Shown here: positions 18,598 to 27,357 of the stretch, one piece after another
Position numbering within the stretch: the first letter of the stretch is position 1
Layout: the number at the start of each line of letters is the position of its first letter
Origin: Sphingobacterium yanglingense
Lineage (GTDB): Bacteria > Bacteroidota > Bacteroidia > Sphingobacteriales > Sphingobacteriaceae
Length of the DNA: 64,000 nucleotides
NCBI RefSeq assembly: GCF_004363245.1
Contig: NZ_SNYV01000013.1
Span: 520,939-584,938, forward strand
Reading direction: 5' to 3'
Program-made: the position numbers and the translations under genes
Notes under the pieces: model-generated
Databases searched by the model: none
The model's input: only the letters and a program-made list of their open reading frames with translations
What the model was told of the DNA's origin: nothing

Positions 18598-19728
18598 TTA
18601 AGGAGCCATGACTATGACTTTACGTCCTATTGTTTTGAATCTAATCGTTTGTGTGGCTTCTAGTTTATTGAGGATATCTTTAATGTTATCTCTTCTAAGT
18701 ATTCTTGCGGAGTATTCCTTATCGCTCATTTCTCCTTCATATTGAACTTCGATGTCATACCAGCGTGCCAACTGTTGCATGATATTTCGTATTGGCATAT
18801 CCTTGAAGTCGAAGTAGCCTTTTGTCCAGGATAGTTCGCTGTTCAAATCGACTTTTATGAGATCAATTGTCCCATTTTCATTATGGATATCGGCAACCTG
18901 TCCAGGTACTAGTTTCATTTTTGTCTTGGGTGTATTCAATTGAATAACACCTTCTAAAAGAGAGGCTCTTAAGTGATTTTTGTCGTAAGCATTTATGTTG
19001 AATTGGGTGCCTAATACCTCGATCTGGGATTGTTGTGCAGTGACAATGAAAGGGCGGTTTTTGTCTTTCACTACATCAAAATAAACTTCGCCTTCGATAG
19101 ATACTTTTCGTTGTGCCCCAATGAAGGGTAGGGTAAAACGAATGACACTTTGTGCGTTAAGAATCACTTTGGTACCATCCGGTAGTGTCATATGGTATTG
19201 TGCCCCTTTGGGCGTTTCTAAACTCGTATATTTTGGAGTGACATCTTCTGTGTGCTCAGGATCGTTCAATTTTAACTGCCCATCGGAGACTGTATAAAGT
19301 GAGGATCCAATTTTACCTTTATGATGTGTTTCCAAATCAATGGAGTTACCGTCATGCATTTTCAAAATAGCTTTGTCAACACCAGGTATTATTTCGGTTT
19401 GAACTAGAGATGCTTCCGTTTTTGGAACTTTGTGATAATGGCTTATCCAAGCTATTCCTAAGGCCAGTAAGATGCTCGCTGCGATCGCCACACGGGTCCA
19501 AGGAAATGATTTAAATCGGCTAGTTTGGGAGTGAACACGGACTCCAATCTCTTGTTTGGTCTTGAGCAGTACACGATCGAGTATGTCCTCTACCTCTTCC
19601 GTATCAGTCCACTCGACTTGAGTATGGTCCTTGCTGCGGTACCAGTTTAGCAATTCCTGCTGCTCCGTAACTGTAGCAGTGCCGTCTATATAGCGTTGGA
19701 TAAGTTCCTGCAGTTTGGTATCCTTCAT
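18598..19728 (-). CDS. FecR-family anti-sigma factor
   Basis: A 376-residue inner-membrane protein. The cytoplasmic N-terminus ('LQELIQRYIDGTATVTEQQELLNWY') is the sigma-binding part, a single transmembrane helix follows at about 91-110 ('AIAASILLALGIAWISHYH'), and the periplasmic FecR domain (about 170-270, 'YTSLETPKGAQYHMTLPDGT') and a C-terminal STN-like DUF4974 domain (about 300-374) complete the standard architecture. It transmits the ligand-bound state of the STN-type SusC to the sigma factor. It lies between the sigma gene (139 bp upstream) and susC (177 bp downstream), all on the minus strand. Confidence 0.94.
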   Translation of the reverse strand: MKDTKLQELIQRYIDGTATVTEQQELLNWYRSKDHTQVEWTDTEEVEDILDRVLLKTKQEIGVRVHSQTSRFKSFPWTRVAIAASILLALGIAWISHYHKVPKTEASLVQTEIIPGVDKAILKMHDGNSIDLETHHKGKIGSSLYTVSDGQLKLNDPEHTEDVTPKYTSLETPKGAQYHMTLPDGTKVILNAQSVIRFTLPFIGAQRKVSIEGEVYFDVVKDKNRPFIVTAQQSQIEVLGTQFNINAYDKNHLRASLLEGVIQLNTPKTKMKLVPGQVADIHNENGTIDLIKVDLNSELSWTKGYFDFKDMPIRNIMQQLARWYDIEVQYEGEMSDKEYSARILRRDNIKDILNKLEATQTIRFKTIGRKVIVMAP

Positions 19729-19867
19729 TTTTATTTTTCTTATATCTGATAAAAGCCTGTTCTTTGTGGTTCATATGGTTATATGAGCGTTATATTATAA
19801 CTCGTTGGGTGCTTTTATATAGAGGATAGTACGATAAGGGAAGGATTACCCTTAGTCGATAAGGATT

Positions 19868-20455
19868 TTATTTTATTATTTTTTCTAAAGCGCTGCTAGC
19901 TAGCAATATAAATATGCCATTGTCATTGAGATATCTTCGAACTGATTTGAGTGCTTTAGTGAGATGAGCCTCTACAGTCTTTTCAGAAATCTTCATTTTT
20001 TCAGATATTTCTCGGTTATTTAATCCTTCTTCGCGACTGTATCTATATACAAGGTTACATTTTTCGGGGAGCTGTTCTACGGATTCGTTGATGAGTTCTT
20101 GGAGAAATTTAGCATGTAGTTTTTCCTCGAAATGAGCATGATCAATGGTGATGTTCTGATTAATAATTTCTTGTCGTCTTCGTTCCTTATATATTGCTTT
20201 GAAGACGGAGAATCGTATAGCTGTAGCAAGATAGGGTTGGAGTTTTTGTACATTTAGTAAATCCCGCTTATCCCATAGCCCTACAAAGACTTCCTGTACA
20301 AGTTCCTCTGCAGTTTCCTTATTCTTACAATAGTTATAGGACATTATAAACAGCTTTTTACTATACCGCCTATAGATTTCAGTAAACGCAGAATCGTCTC
20401 CATCTTTTAATAGAGAAGTTAGGGAAATATCTGATAAGGTTTCATAATTGGACAT
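19868..20455 (-). CDS. ECF RNA polymerase sigma factor (FecI-like, Bacteroidota expansion)
   Basis: A 195-residue sigma-70-family protein with region 2 ('DSAFTEIYRRYSKKLFIMSYNYCKNKETAEELVQEVFVGLW', about residues 20-62) and region 4 ('LPEKCNLVYRYSREEGLNNREISEKMKISEKTVEAHLTKAL', about 129-170). It lacks other sigma domains, as ECF factors do. It is followed by FecR and the STN-type SusC, the classic trans-envelope cascade; its expected target is the susC-susD-arylsulfotransferase operon downstream. The C-terminus has an additional hydrophobic stretch ('GIFILLASSALEKIIK'), common in this Bacteroidota group. Confidence 0.94.
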   Translation of the reverse strand: MSNYETLSDISLTSLLKDGDDSAFTEIYRRYSKKLFIMSYNYCKNKETAEELVQEVFVGLWDKRDLLNVQKLQPYLATAIRFSVFKAIYKERRRQEIINQNITIDHAHFEEKLHAKFLQELINESVEQLPEKCNLVYRYSREEGLNNREISEKMKISEKTVEAHLTKALKSVRRYLNDNGIFILLASSALEKIIK

Positions 20456-20641
20456 AAAGTTATCTCGGATATTTCTGTAAATATATACAAATAAAGTTGA
20501 AAGGTGAATATAAGCAGGTCAACCACTTAATAAACGGTAGATTCTAGAAAAAAGTAAAAAAATCTAAACGTTTATGCAGGGTAGCTGTTCTATTACCGAA
20601 ACAACATATTAAAAATCATAATAATAGAAAGGAGAAAAACT

Positions 20642-20827
20642 ATGAGCAAATTGACTTGGAAAGGCCGTTGGAATGAATTGAAAGGAAAAGTAAAACAGCA
20701 GTATGCAGATCTGACAGATGATGATTTGTTGTATGCGGAAGGAAAAGAAGAGGAATTGTTGGGTAAATTACAACAGAAAACAGGAAAGACCAAAGATGAG
20801 GTTGAAAACTGGTTGAATGGCTTGTAG
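20642..20827 (+). CDS. CsbD-family stress-response protein
   Basis: A 61-residue, charged protein with the CsbD pattern: 'WKGRWNELKGKVKQQYADLTDDDL' then 'EGKEEELLGKLQQKTGKTKDEVENWL'. The family is general-stress induced in many bacteria but has no established biochemical role. A good ribosome binding site (AGAAAGGAG) sits 8 bp before the ATG, stronger than most in this window, suggesting high expression. It is monocistronic, ending in a strong terminator. Confidence 0.93.
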   Translation: MSKLTWKGRWNELKGKVKQQYADLTDDDLLYAEGKEEELLGKLQQKTGKTKDEVENWLNGL

Positions 20828-20850
20828 TCTATAAGCTTTTATAGAGACCT

Positions 20851-20886
20851 AAAAAGAGCCCTTTCCTACAGACAGGGCTCTTTTTT
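20851..20886 (+). terminator. Intrinsic terminator after csbD-like gene
   Basis: AAAAAGAGCCCT (20851-20862) pairs with AGGGCTCTTTTT (20874-20885) around an 11-nt loop, followed by further Ts. It starts 23 bp after the CsbD stop codon. The A-run before the stem makes it potentially bidirectional. Confidence 0.9.
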
Positions 20887-21082
20887 CTTTGGATGTAGAC
20901 CGTACTGATATGGTTCTATCAAAGTAGGCTCAAGATGTTTTTTTAAATATTTATACTCTTTTAAAATATGAAAGAACGAATTGTAAATTTTGTGTTGACT
21001 TGAATCTATTTATGGTTTATTTAGTTCCTGTATTTATCATGAAGTGGTCACTTTGTAGTGCATTTCATTTAATTGGTGATTT

Positions 21083-21685
21083 ATGGAACAAAATAAACAA
21101 TTGGAAATAAAAAGAGTTATTTTGAAAATTTATGGGTTTCTATCCGCCTTGTTAGTAACAGATCTTGTGGCCTATTTCGGCTTTGAGATTAGTCTAAAAG
21201 GGTATTTTGCTGATATTATTCTTTTTTGGTTGTGGTGGTTAGGCAGTTTTTTGATAGTTGTCATTTTTTGGAAAAGACTTTTAGCTAAGTTATTCTTGAT
21301 AGGGATGGTGTCCTTTGTCTTATTGAGTATGTTGCCGATGGGATTGCCATTTTATGCGCTTGTACTATCTACGACACCTTTGGGCTTATGGTTGAGTAAG
21401 GATCTGAATTCAAGTTACAGGGGGCAGATTGTCTCCTACAGCGTGATGGTTCCTCCTTGGTTGGAGGTTATGGAAAAGAAAGGAGTAATAGAAAGACGTG
21501 TGCTTCAATGTAAAGACAGGGAGTTGCTCGATGACCGTTTAGATGTGAAAATGCGTAATGCAAGAGATATATCTTTTGATAGTGAAACGGATACTACATT
21601 GACATTGAAGCTGTTTTACACGGGGGCGCAGAAGACACTGGTTTTTGACAAAAGAACTGGAGCGATAAGAAATAAGTCCTACTAA
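21083..21685 (+). CDS. Hypothetical membrane protein
   Basis: A 200-residue protein I do not recognise. The first 110 residues hold about four hydrophobic segments (about 15-35, 45-62, 68-85 and 88-105), and the last 90 residues are soluble and rich in charged residues ('KGVIERRVLQCKDRELLDDRLDVKMRNARDISF'). There is no signal peptide with a cleavage site. It stands alone: 255 bp after the CsbD gene and 165 bp before the MscS-type channel gene on the same strand. Codon use and composition look like the neighbours. Confidence 0.75.
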   Translation: MEQNKQLEIKRVILKIYGFLSALLVTDLVAYFGFEISLKGYFADIILFWLWWLGSFLIVVIFWKRLLAKLFLIGMVSFVLLSMLPMGLPFYALVLSTTPLGLWLSKDLNSSYRGQIVSYSVMVPPWLEVMEKKGVIERRVLQCKDRELLDDRLDVKMRNARDISFDSETDTTLTLKLFYTGAQKTLVFDKRTGAIRNKSY

Positions 21686-21850
21686 TCTGTGTATTTATTT
21701 GGTTGTTATAAACCTTTAGGCTTTTTGGATGGTTACTAAGATGATGGCATATTTCAATAAGTGATAGTAACCGTTAAAAATAAAAAACAATTATGTTTCC
21801 GGCTTAAGAATAAAGTCGCTACTTTGGTAGCAATCTAAAATGAAATAGGC

Positions 21851-23725
21851 ATGAAATTGCGGTTATATAGTTTGCTCCTGGGGTTTGTGTTAAGTAGTTC
21901 TTATGTATGGGCTCAGACGGAAAAGAAAGAAGATACAACAACCTCTGACTCCATTAAGAAGGAAATCATCTCAAAAGGTGAGACTACCTTGTTGGAAATG
22001 CGCAAGCAACAGAATGATGATTCACTGCGTAGAAAGTACCTGGAAAATGAGTTGCTTTCCTCAAGAAGGACGGATGTGTATGAACAACGAAAGCTAATAG
22101 AGGAACTTGCTTTCTTAAAGAGCAAGGACTCTCTGTTGATTGCTAAACGGCGACTAAAAGTCGATTCGTTAAGAGCAGTCAATAAAGGAGCTCCGGTGGC
22201 TCCTTTTAAAGATACTCTTTTTACTATTTTCAATTCAATAGGAAGTTATTCTGCTAAAGAACGTGCTGCTGGAACTGCAGAACGAATTGAACAGCTTGAG
22301 GCCAATTATGAGTTTAAATCAGATTCGTTACTAATTCGACAGACTGAAGACAACTGGCTTTTGTTGTGGCGTGATCAAGTGATTTTGAGTGTAAATGAGC
22401 AGGACGCGTTGTGGGCGAATAAAGAGGCCGGAGAATTAGTAGCCTCTTACAAAACAACCATTGCACATGCGATTGATCAGTATCGAGAAGAAAATAGCTT
22501 TAGTCGCTTGCTGACTTCTACGGGAATAGCAATTGCCGTTATACTTGGTGTAGTCGTTATTATCGTTGGGCTTAGGAAATCTGTCAATTTGTTGAAATTG
22601 AGAATGATTAAGTCTAAGAAAAGACGATTTAATGGTATTGTAATAAAAGGTTATCAACTGGTGTCACCAGCGCAAGAGATGAAGTTTATCTGGTTGATTA
22701 CTGGTATATTACGATGGTTGTTGATATTGACAGTGATATATCTAGCACTACCCATACTATTTAACCTATTTCCATCGACCAAAGGTTATGCTCCTATTTT
22801 GATAGGTTATTTTATGTCGCCTCTTAAGAAAGTAGCACTGGCGATGATTGATTATTTTCCAAACTTTGTCACTATCATCGTAGTTTATCTGGTATTTCAT
22901 TATGCATTAAAAATGTTTAAATACTTTGCTGATGAATTGGCCAATGGTTCACTAGTGATTAAGGGATTTTATGCAGATTGGGCGCTTCCTACTTATCATA
23001 TTTTGCGCGTATTGCTCTTAGCTTTTTTCTTTGTCGTTGTATTTCCTTATTTGCCAGGGTCTGAATCTCCTATATTCCAGGGTATTTCTGTCTTTATTGG
23101 CGTGTTGTTTACCTTTAGCTCTGCAGGTGCTCTTGGTAATATTGTCGCCGGTCTGATGTTGACCTATATGCGGTCCTTTGTCATCGGTGATCGAGTCAAG
23201 TTTGGTGACGTAACGGGAGATATTGTAGAAAAATCACTGTTGGTTACGCGTATACGTACACCGAATAATGAAGTTGTATCGATTCCCAATTCTCAGATTA
23301 TGAGCAATCATACGATAAACTATAGTGCTGAAGCTGGTCAACAAGGGTTGATTATTAATACGAAGGTAGCGATGGCCTATGATGTACCATGGCAGACGTT
23401 TCACGAGCTTGCTAAAGCGGCTGTGTCACGTACGGAACTTTTAGAATCTACTCCAGAGCCTTTTATATTTCAAAGCAGTCTAGACGATTTTTATGTTACC
23501 TATCAAGTAAATGCTTATACAAAGCATCCGCATAGGCAAGCATTTATCTATTCGGAATTGCATAAACACATAATGGATGTATTTCATGAGGCTGGTATAG
23601 AAATGGTATCTCCAAAATATCATGCAGTACGGGATGGAAGTGTAAAGGATATGCCAGAAAAGTATAGGGGAGTGCCCGTGCGACCATTTCACGTGGATGT
23701 AAAAGAGGTCAGGGATAAAGAATAA
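21851..23725 (+). CDS. MscS-family mechanosensitive ion channel with long periplasmic N-terminus
   Basis: A 624-residue protein: signal peptide (1-21, 'SSSYVWAQ'), a helical, charged periplasmic region to about residue 215, then about five transmembrane segments and the MscS core at about 425-600. The pore-lining/beta-domain signature 'GALGNIVAGLMLTYMRSFVIGDRVKFGDVTGDIVEKS' (seen as adjacent segments) and 'TPNNEVVSIPNSQIMSNHTINYS' are clear. These channels open on membrane tension and release solutes during osmotic downshock. The architecture resembles the larger MscK/YbdG-like members rather than the 286-residue E. coli MscS. Confidence 0.9.
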   Translation: MKLRLYSLLLGFVLSSSYVWAQTEKKEDTTTSDSIKKEIISKGETTLLEMRKQQNDDSLRRKYLENELLSSRRTDVYEQRKLIEELAFLKSKDSLLIAKRRLKVDSLRAVNKGAPVAPFKDTLFTIFNSIGSYSAKERAAGTAERIEQLEANYEFKSDSLLIRQTEDNWLLLWRDQVILSVNEQDALWANKEAGELVASYKTTIAHAIDQYREENSFSRLLTSTGIAIAVILGVVVIIVGLRKSVNLLKLRMIKSKKRRFNGIVIKGYQLVSPAQEMKFIWLITGILRWLLILTVIYLALPILFNLFPSTKGYAPILIGYFMSPLKKVALAMIDYFPNFVTIIVVYLVFHYALKMFKYFADELANGSLVIKGFYADWALPTYHILRVLLLAFFFVVVFPYLPGSESPIFQGISVFIGVLFTFSSAGALGNIVAGLMLTYMRSFVIGDRVKFGDVTGDIVEKSLLVTRIRTPNNEVVSIPNSQIMSNHTINYSAEAGQQGLIINTKVAMAYDVPWQTFHELAKAAVSRTELLESTPEPFIFQSSLDDFYVTYQVNAYTKHPHRQAFIYSELHKHIMDVFHEAGIEMVSPKYHAVRDGSVKDMPEKYRGVPVRPFHVDVKEVRDKE

Positions 23726-23786
23726 TTTTTTGTTCTGGTTTTAGAATTCGTTGGTTGAAAAGAAATTCAAATAGGGAGTCGATAAG

Positions 23787-24449
23787 ATGATGTTTAGCGC
23801 TAAGTATAAGAATATCTTGTTGGATCTGGATGGAACGCTCACGGATCCTGCAGAGGGGATTACTAAAAGCATTGCCTATGCTTTGGAGTCGATGGGGATT
23901 TTGGTTGAGGACCTGAATGACTTGAAACGTTTTATAGGTCCTCCTTTGAAAGATACATTTATAACAGCGTATGGCTTTGATGAGTCTGCTGCCTTTCAAG
24001 CGGTATCGAAGTATCGTGAACGTTTCGCGGCTGTAGGGCTTTACGAAAACCAACTATTCGAGGGTATTCCTTCGCTGTTGGAATCGCTAAAGCTAGAAGG
24101 CTATGATTTATTTTTGGCCACTTCTAAGCCAGAGGTATTTGCGATAAAGATTCTACAGCATTTTCAACTGGATTCCTTCTTTAGTTTTATCGGTGGCGCT
24201 GCACTTGATGAGTCTCGTCCAAGCAAAGGGCATGTTATTGATTATGTAATGAAAAAATCTAATCTAACCCTGGTTGAAAAATGTGTGATGATCGGAGATC
24301 GTGAGCATGATGTATTAGGTGCAAAACGTTTTAATATGTCTAGTGTAGGTGTGCTTTATGGGTTTGGGGATCGAGAGGAATTAGAGCAGGCAGGAGCCGA
24401 TTATATTGTGGATAGTATACCTGAATTGGAACGGTTGTTAATGGGTTGA
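23787..24449 (+). CDS. HAD-superfamily phosphatase (phosphoglycolate phosphatase/Gph-like)
   Basis: A 220-residue HAD hydrolase. Motif I is 'LLDLDGTLTD' with nucleophile Asp13 and Asp15; motif II Thr in 'FLATSKP'; motif III Lys in 'DESRPSKGH'; motif IV 'MIGDREHDVLGA'. The helical cap between motif I and II is of the C1 type. Such enzymes dephosphorylate small metabolites such as phosphoglycolate or nucleotides; the substrate cannot be read from the sequence. It is 61 bp after the MscS-type gene on the same strand. Confidence 0.88.
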   Translation: MMFSAKYKNILLDLDGTLTDPAEGITKSIAYALESMGILVEDLNDLKRFIGPPLKDTFITAYGFDESAAFQAVSKYRERFAAVGLYENQLFEGIPSLLESLKLEGYDLFLATSKPEVFAIKILQHFQLDSFFSFIGGAALDESRPSKGHVIDYVMKKSNLTLVEKCVMIGDREHDVLGAKRFNMSSVGVLYGFGDREELEQAGADYIVDSIPELERLLMG

Positions 24450-24601
24450 AATAACGGATTCTTATTGTTTTTATAGGCATTGTAAACTCGCTGTTAATTC
24501 GTTTTTTTAAACAGTTTTTTGTATATTTATAGTTGTGTAATCGAGGTGTTTTACAACGATATATGTATAGTGAGATAGCCTTTAAAAACCCGTTACATTT
24601 C

Positions 24602-25150
24602 ATGCATTTTAAACTCTTCTGTCAATTTACAAAGATCGGTCTGTTTACTATTGGAGGTGGCTATGCTGTCATCCCTTTAATAGAAAAAGAAATCGTCAAC
24701 CAAGGATGGCTTGACCGTACGGAATTTTATGAATTGCTCGCGATTACAGAATCTCTCCCCGGTGTATTTGCTACTAATATCGCAGCTTTGGTGGGATATA
24801 AAGTATCTGGTGTCCGAGGGGGAATTTTAGCTGCTCTTGGAACTGTAATAGCTCCCTTTTTTATTGTTATTCTAGTTGCCGCATTTTTTGGAAAGGTACA
24901 GGACAATCCCTATGTTGTCAAAGTGTTTAAAGCACTACGTCCTGTTGTAGTTGGACTGATTGCTGCCCCTTGTTATACAGCCTTCAAGGCTAATAAAATG
25001 ACTCTTAAAAGCTTGATTATCCCTATAATAGCTTTAATACTTATGTTTTTCTTTCATCTTTCTCCGGTATGGGTCATTGTTTTTGGATGTGTAGGGGGAA
25101 TTCTTTACCATAAGTTCAAGGGAGAGCAACGGCAATTGCCTAAAAATTAG
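24602..25150 (+). CDS. Chromate transporter, first half of a split ChrA pair
   Basis: I chose the ATG at 24602, giving 182 residues starting 'MHFKLFCQFTKIGLFTIGGGYAV', which matches the usual start of single-domain ChrA proteins; in-frame codons reach upstream to 24533 but would add a non-family extension. The ChrA signatures 'GGGYAVIPLIEKEIV' and 'LPGVFATNIAALVGYKVSG' are present with about five membrane segments. Two such half-size proteins are thought to form a heterodimer with inverted topology, exporting chromate in characterised members. The second half follows 5 bp later. Confidence 0.88.
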   Translation: MHFKLFCQFTKIGLFTIGGGYAVIPLIEKEIVNQGWLDRTEFYELLAITESLPGVFATNIAALVGYKVSGVRGGILAALGTVIAPFFIVILVAAFFGKVQDNPYVVKVFKALRPVVVGLIAAPCYTAFKANKMTLKSLIIPIIALILMFFFHLSPVWVIVFGCVGGILYHKFKGEQRQLPKN

Positions 25151-25155
25151 CTAAA

Positions 25156-25704
25156 ATGATATTTTATAAACTCTTTTGGGTATTTACAAAAATAGGTTTT
25201 TGGGGATTCGGTGGAGGCTATGCAATGCTATCCCTGATTCAGGAAGAAGTTGTAGATCGAAATAGTTGGATGACTAAGCAGGAATTTACCGACCTCGTAG
25301 CGATTTCGCAGCTTACTCCAGGGCCCATTGGTATTAATACAGCAACCTATGCTGGATACAGTACTTTGATACATGCAGGATATTCCCATCCGATAGCCAT
25401 CGTGGGAGCGGGGATGACAACCATTGCTTTATGTCTACCTTCCTTTGCAATGATATCAGTGATATCTTATTTCTTCTTAAAATTTAGATCTAATAGGTAT
25501 TTTTCTTTAGCGATGGATGGTGTCCGGCCTATCAGTCTTGCTTTAATTGCTTTAGCAGCTCTCTCGCTCACCAATGGAGATAATTTTATTGATTATACGA
25601 GTCCTATCCTATTTATTACAGCTATAGTATGTTCAGTCAGATTTAAAGTTCATCCCATTCTTATACTGTTAGGGGCAGCACTTGTTGGACTTGTTATATA
25701 TTAA
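25156..25704 (+). CDS. Chromate transporter, second half of a split ChrA pair
   Basis: A 182-residue membrane protein with the same family signatures as its neighbour: 'FWGFGGGYAMLSLIQEEVVDR' region and 'SQLTPGPIGINTATYAGY'. It begins 5 bp after the first half, consistent with obligate co-expression. Characterised short ChrA pairs confer chromate resistance, but many ChrA-family proteins in Bacteroidota have untested substrates, and no chromate regulator (ChrB type) is seen nearby. Confidence 0.88.
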   Translation: MIFYKLFWVFTKIGFWGFGGGYAMLSLIQEEVVDRNSWMTKQEFTDLVAISQLTPGPIGINTATYAGYSTLIHAGYSHPIAIVGAGMTTIALCLPSFAMISVISYFFLKFRSNRYFSLAMDGVRPISLALIALAALSLTNGDNFIDYTSPILFITAIVCSVRFKVHPILILLGAALVGLVIY

Positions 25705-25718
25705 TTGGAGTATATTTG
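25691..25718 (+). promoter_or_regulatory. Predicted Bacteroidota-type promoter for the GNAT gene
   Basis: TTG at 25691-25693 and TATATTTG at 25711-25718 are separated by 17 bp, matching the TTG / TAnnTTTG pattern. The transcription start would be near 25725, about 78 nt before the acetyltransferase start codon. The -33 box lies inside the end of the upstream chromate transporter gene. Confidence 0.6.
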
Positions 25719-25802
25719 TGTTATTTTAGTTTAATAAACGGCGCGATTTATGTTTTGACTTTCTATATTTAGTTAATTTAGTTTACTCAAAGAAATAGAT
25801 AT

Positions 25803-26342
25803 ATGAGATTTAACACACAACCTACTCTTGAGAACGAGCAAGTCATTCTATTACCGCTACAGGAGGGAGATTTTGAAGATTTGTATAGCGTAGCCTCCGA
25901 TCCAGAAATATGGACTCAACACCCTAGCAAAGATCGTTGGAAAAGAGATGTCTTTGAAGTGTTTTTCGAAGGAGCAATGCAGAGTAAAGGAGCTTTTAAG
26001 ATTATTGATAAAAAAACGGGCGAGGTGGTAGGAAGTACAAGGGTATATGATTTTGATGAATCTAATAATAGTATCTTTGTTGGTTATACCTTTTACGGGG
26101 TGTCCTATTGGGGCACAGGTGTTAATAAAGGGGTAAAAAAGCTGATGTTGGATTATCTTTTTCAATTTGTTTCTAAAGTTATGTTGCACGTCGGTTCGGA
26201 AAACCTAAGGTCACAAATTGCTGTAGTACGTCTTGGTGCGGAAAAAGTTGGAGAGGTAGAAGTAGGATATTACGGCGAAGTTCCGAAGATTAACTACGTT
26301 TATGAAATCACCAAAAGTAGCTGGAGTAAAAATACGATATAA
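25803..26342 (+). CDS. GNAT-family N-acetyltransferase (RimJ/RimL-like)
   Basis: A 179-residue acetyltransferase of the RimJ/RimL type: 'LPLQEGDFEDLYSVASDPEIW' at the N-terminus, 'FKIIDKKTGEVVGSTRVYDFDE' in the central sheet, and 'YWGTGVNKGVKKLMLDYLF' as the acetyl-CoA-binding loop region. Members acetylate amino groups of proteins or small molecules using acetyl-CoA. The acceptor is unknown. A short hypothetical gene follows after 8 bp. Confidence 0.88.
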   Translation: MRFNTQPTLENEQVILLPLQEGDFEDLYSVASDPEIWTQHPSKDRWKRDVFEVFFEGAMQSKGAFKIIDKKTGEVVGSTRVYDFDESNNSIFVGYTFYGVSYWGTGVNKGVKKLMLDYLFQFVSKVMLHVGSENLRSQIAVVRLGAEKVGEVEVGYYGEVPKINYVYEITKSSWSKNTI

Positions 26343-26350
26343 TAGAGCTA

Positions 26351-26638
26351 ATGGAAAAAAAAGAACTTTATCCTTTTCTTAAAGATATACAGATTAAAAT
26401 AACTCAGAATGATAATCAACAGGATTTAATAATGGTTTATGATAAGGTTGATGAGGTAATTAAGGACCATGATTTTTATCACCAGACTCCTTACTTTTTA
26501 TCAGAATGGCTTATTCTAAAGGAGCAGGTTTTAAGATCTGACTCCGAATCATTGGGATATTTCGAACGGTTTTTAGAGAATATAATGTATGAAAGTGCTA
26601 CGGGCGTATATTCAGCATATGCGGACAGTAATCCCTAA
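26351..26638 (+). CDS. Small hypothetical protein downstream of GNAT gene
   Basis: A 95-residue, acidic, mostly helical protein ('MEKKELYPFLKDIQIK' start; 'FYHQTPYFLSEWLILKEQVLRSD' mid) with no signal peptide or membrane segment. I do not recognise the family. It begins 8 bp after the acetyltransferase gene and would be cotranscribed. The ATG and frame fit the local codon use. Confidence 0.7.
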   Translation: MEKKELYPFLKDIQIKITQNDNQQDLIMVYDKVDEVIKDHDFYHQTPYFLSEWLILKEQVLRSDSESLGYFERFLENIMYESATGVYSAYADSNP

Positions 26639-26686
26639 AAAAGCTGTTTCAGCTAGTGAAATGGATGATGGGGCTAATTTCTTTGA

Positions 26687-26869
26687 CTATTCGTTCGTAA
26701 TAAACCTCCGAAAGGAGAATACTCCTGTAAGACAGGTTGCTAACAGCGCATGTATTACAAACTCAACCTTTCCTACAGGAAGGATATAGTTGGATATGAA
26801 AAGCATAACAAGGAAGTAAATTGCGAAATAGGTAAATAGCAGTATTACAAAAGGCTTGATCTGTAGCAT
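26687..26869 (-). CDS. Possible small two-helix membrane protein
   Basis: A 60-codon open frame on the minus strand, in an otherwise empty 700-bp stretch. It encodes two hydrophobic segments ('FVILLFTYFAIYFLVMLFI' and 'VEFVIHALLATCLTGVF') with a basic C-terminus ('SFRRFITNE'), which looks like a natural membrane protein. No clear ribosome binding site or TAnnTTTG promoter is seen upstream, so it may not be expressed. No family recognised. Confidence 0.4.
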   Translation of the reverse strand: MLQIKPFVILLFTYFAIYFLVMLFISNYILPVGKVEFVIHALLATCLTGVFSFRRFITNE

Positions 26870-26925
26870 AATTTTAAATATTAGCTGTGCATTGAAAATT
26901 AATTTCGGGCATTTGAACTATTATT

Positions 26926-26971
26926 GACTTCTTAACGCGATGCACTAAAACACGTTGTTAAGGAGTCTTTT
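26926..26971 (+). terminator. Probable plus-strand intrinsic terminator in the 26.6-27.3 kb gap
   Basis: GACTTCTTAAC (26926-26936) pairs with GTTAAGGAGTC (26957-26967) with one G-U wobble, followed by TTTTACTT. It would end transcripts coming from the GNAT/hypothetical pair. The rest of the gap (26870-27175) shows nothing else I can support. Confidence 0.55.
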
Positions 26972-27175
26972 ACTTATAAGAACGCTTTTTTCTTAGAATT
27001 GTTTATTTTATAAGCCATATACTTGTTTTCCAGGATATAAACTTTGTGTTCCTAAGCGATTCTTGGATGAAGTTAGGGAATAGAAACCTAATTTTGAAGG
27101 GCTTTACAAAAGCATAATAATTTGATAATCCGTATGATGTTTTCAACTATAGTTTTTTAAATGGTAAAAACGGTT

Positions 27176-27205
27176 TTGTGATTGTCTCCTAATTTTTTAC
27201 TTTTG
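27176..27205 (+). promoter_or_regulatory. Predicted promoter of the RNA-repair operon
   Basis: TTG at 27176-27178 and TACTTTTG at 27198-27205 (exact TAnnTTTG) are 19 bp apart, the optimal spacing. The transcription start would be near 27212, leaving a leader of about 145 nt before the RNA ligase start codon. Confidence 0.65.
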
Positions 27206-27357
27206 CCTCATCGATCATTAAAGTTGAAAAGATTAAAAATAAAAGTCATGTAATACATTGTCAATATTCAGAAAGAGAGTTAGTTGTTTGGAAGAGATTT
27301 CGACAGCTGCTATTCTTATGGTTTGATAGATGTATGTTATACTTTGAATTTTATAAA

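Noticed and set aside
26589..26789. A 66-codon plus-strand frame after the small gene at 26351
   Set aside because: Overlaps that gene out of frame and then runs antisense to the possible membrane-protein frame; no family character.
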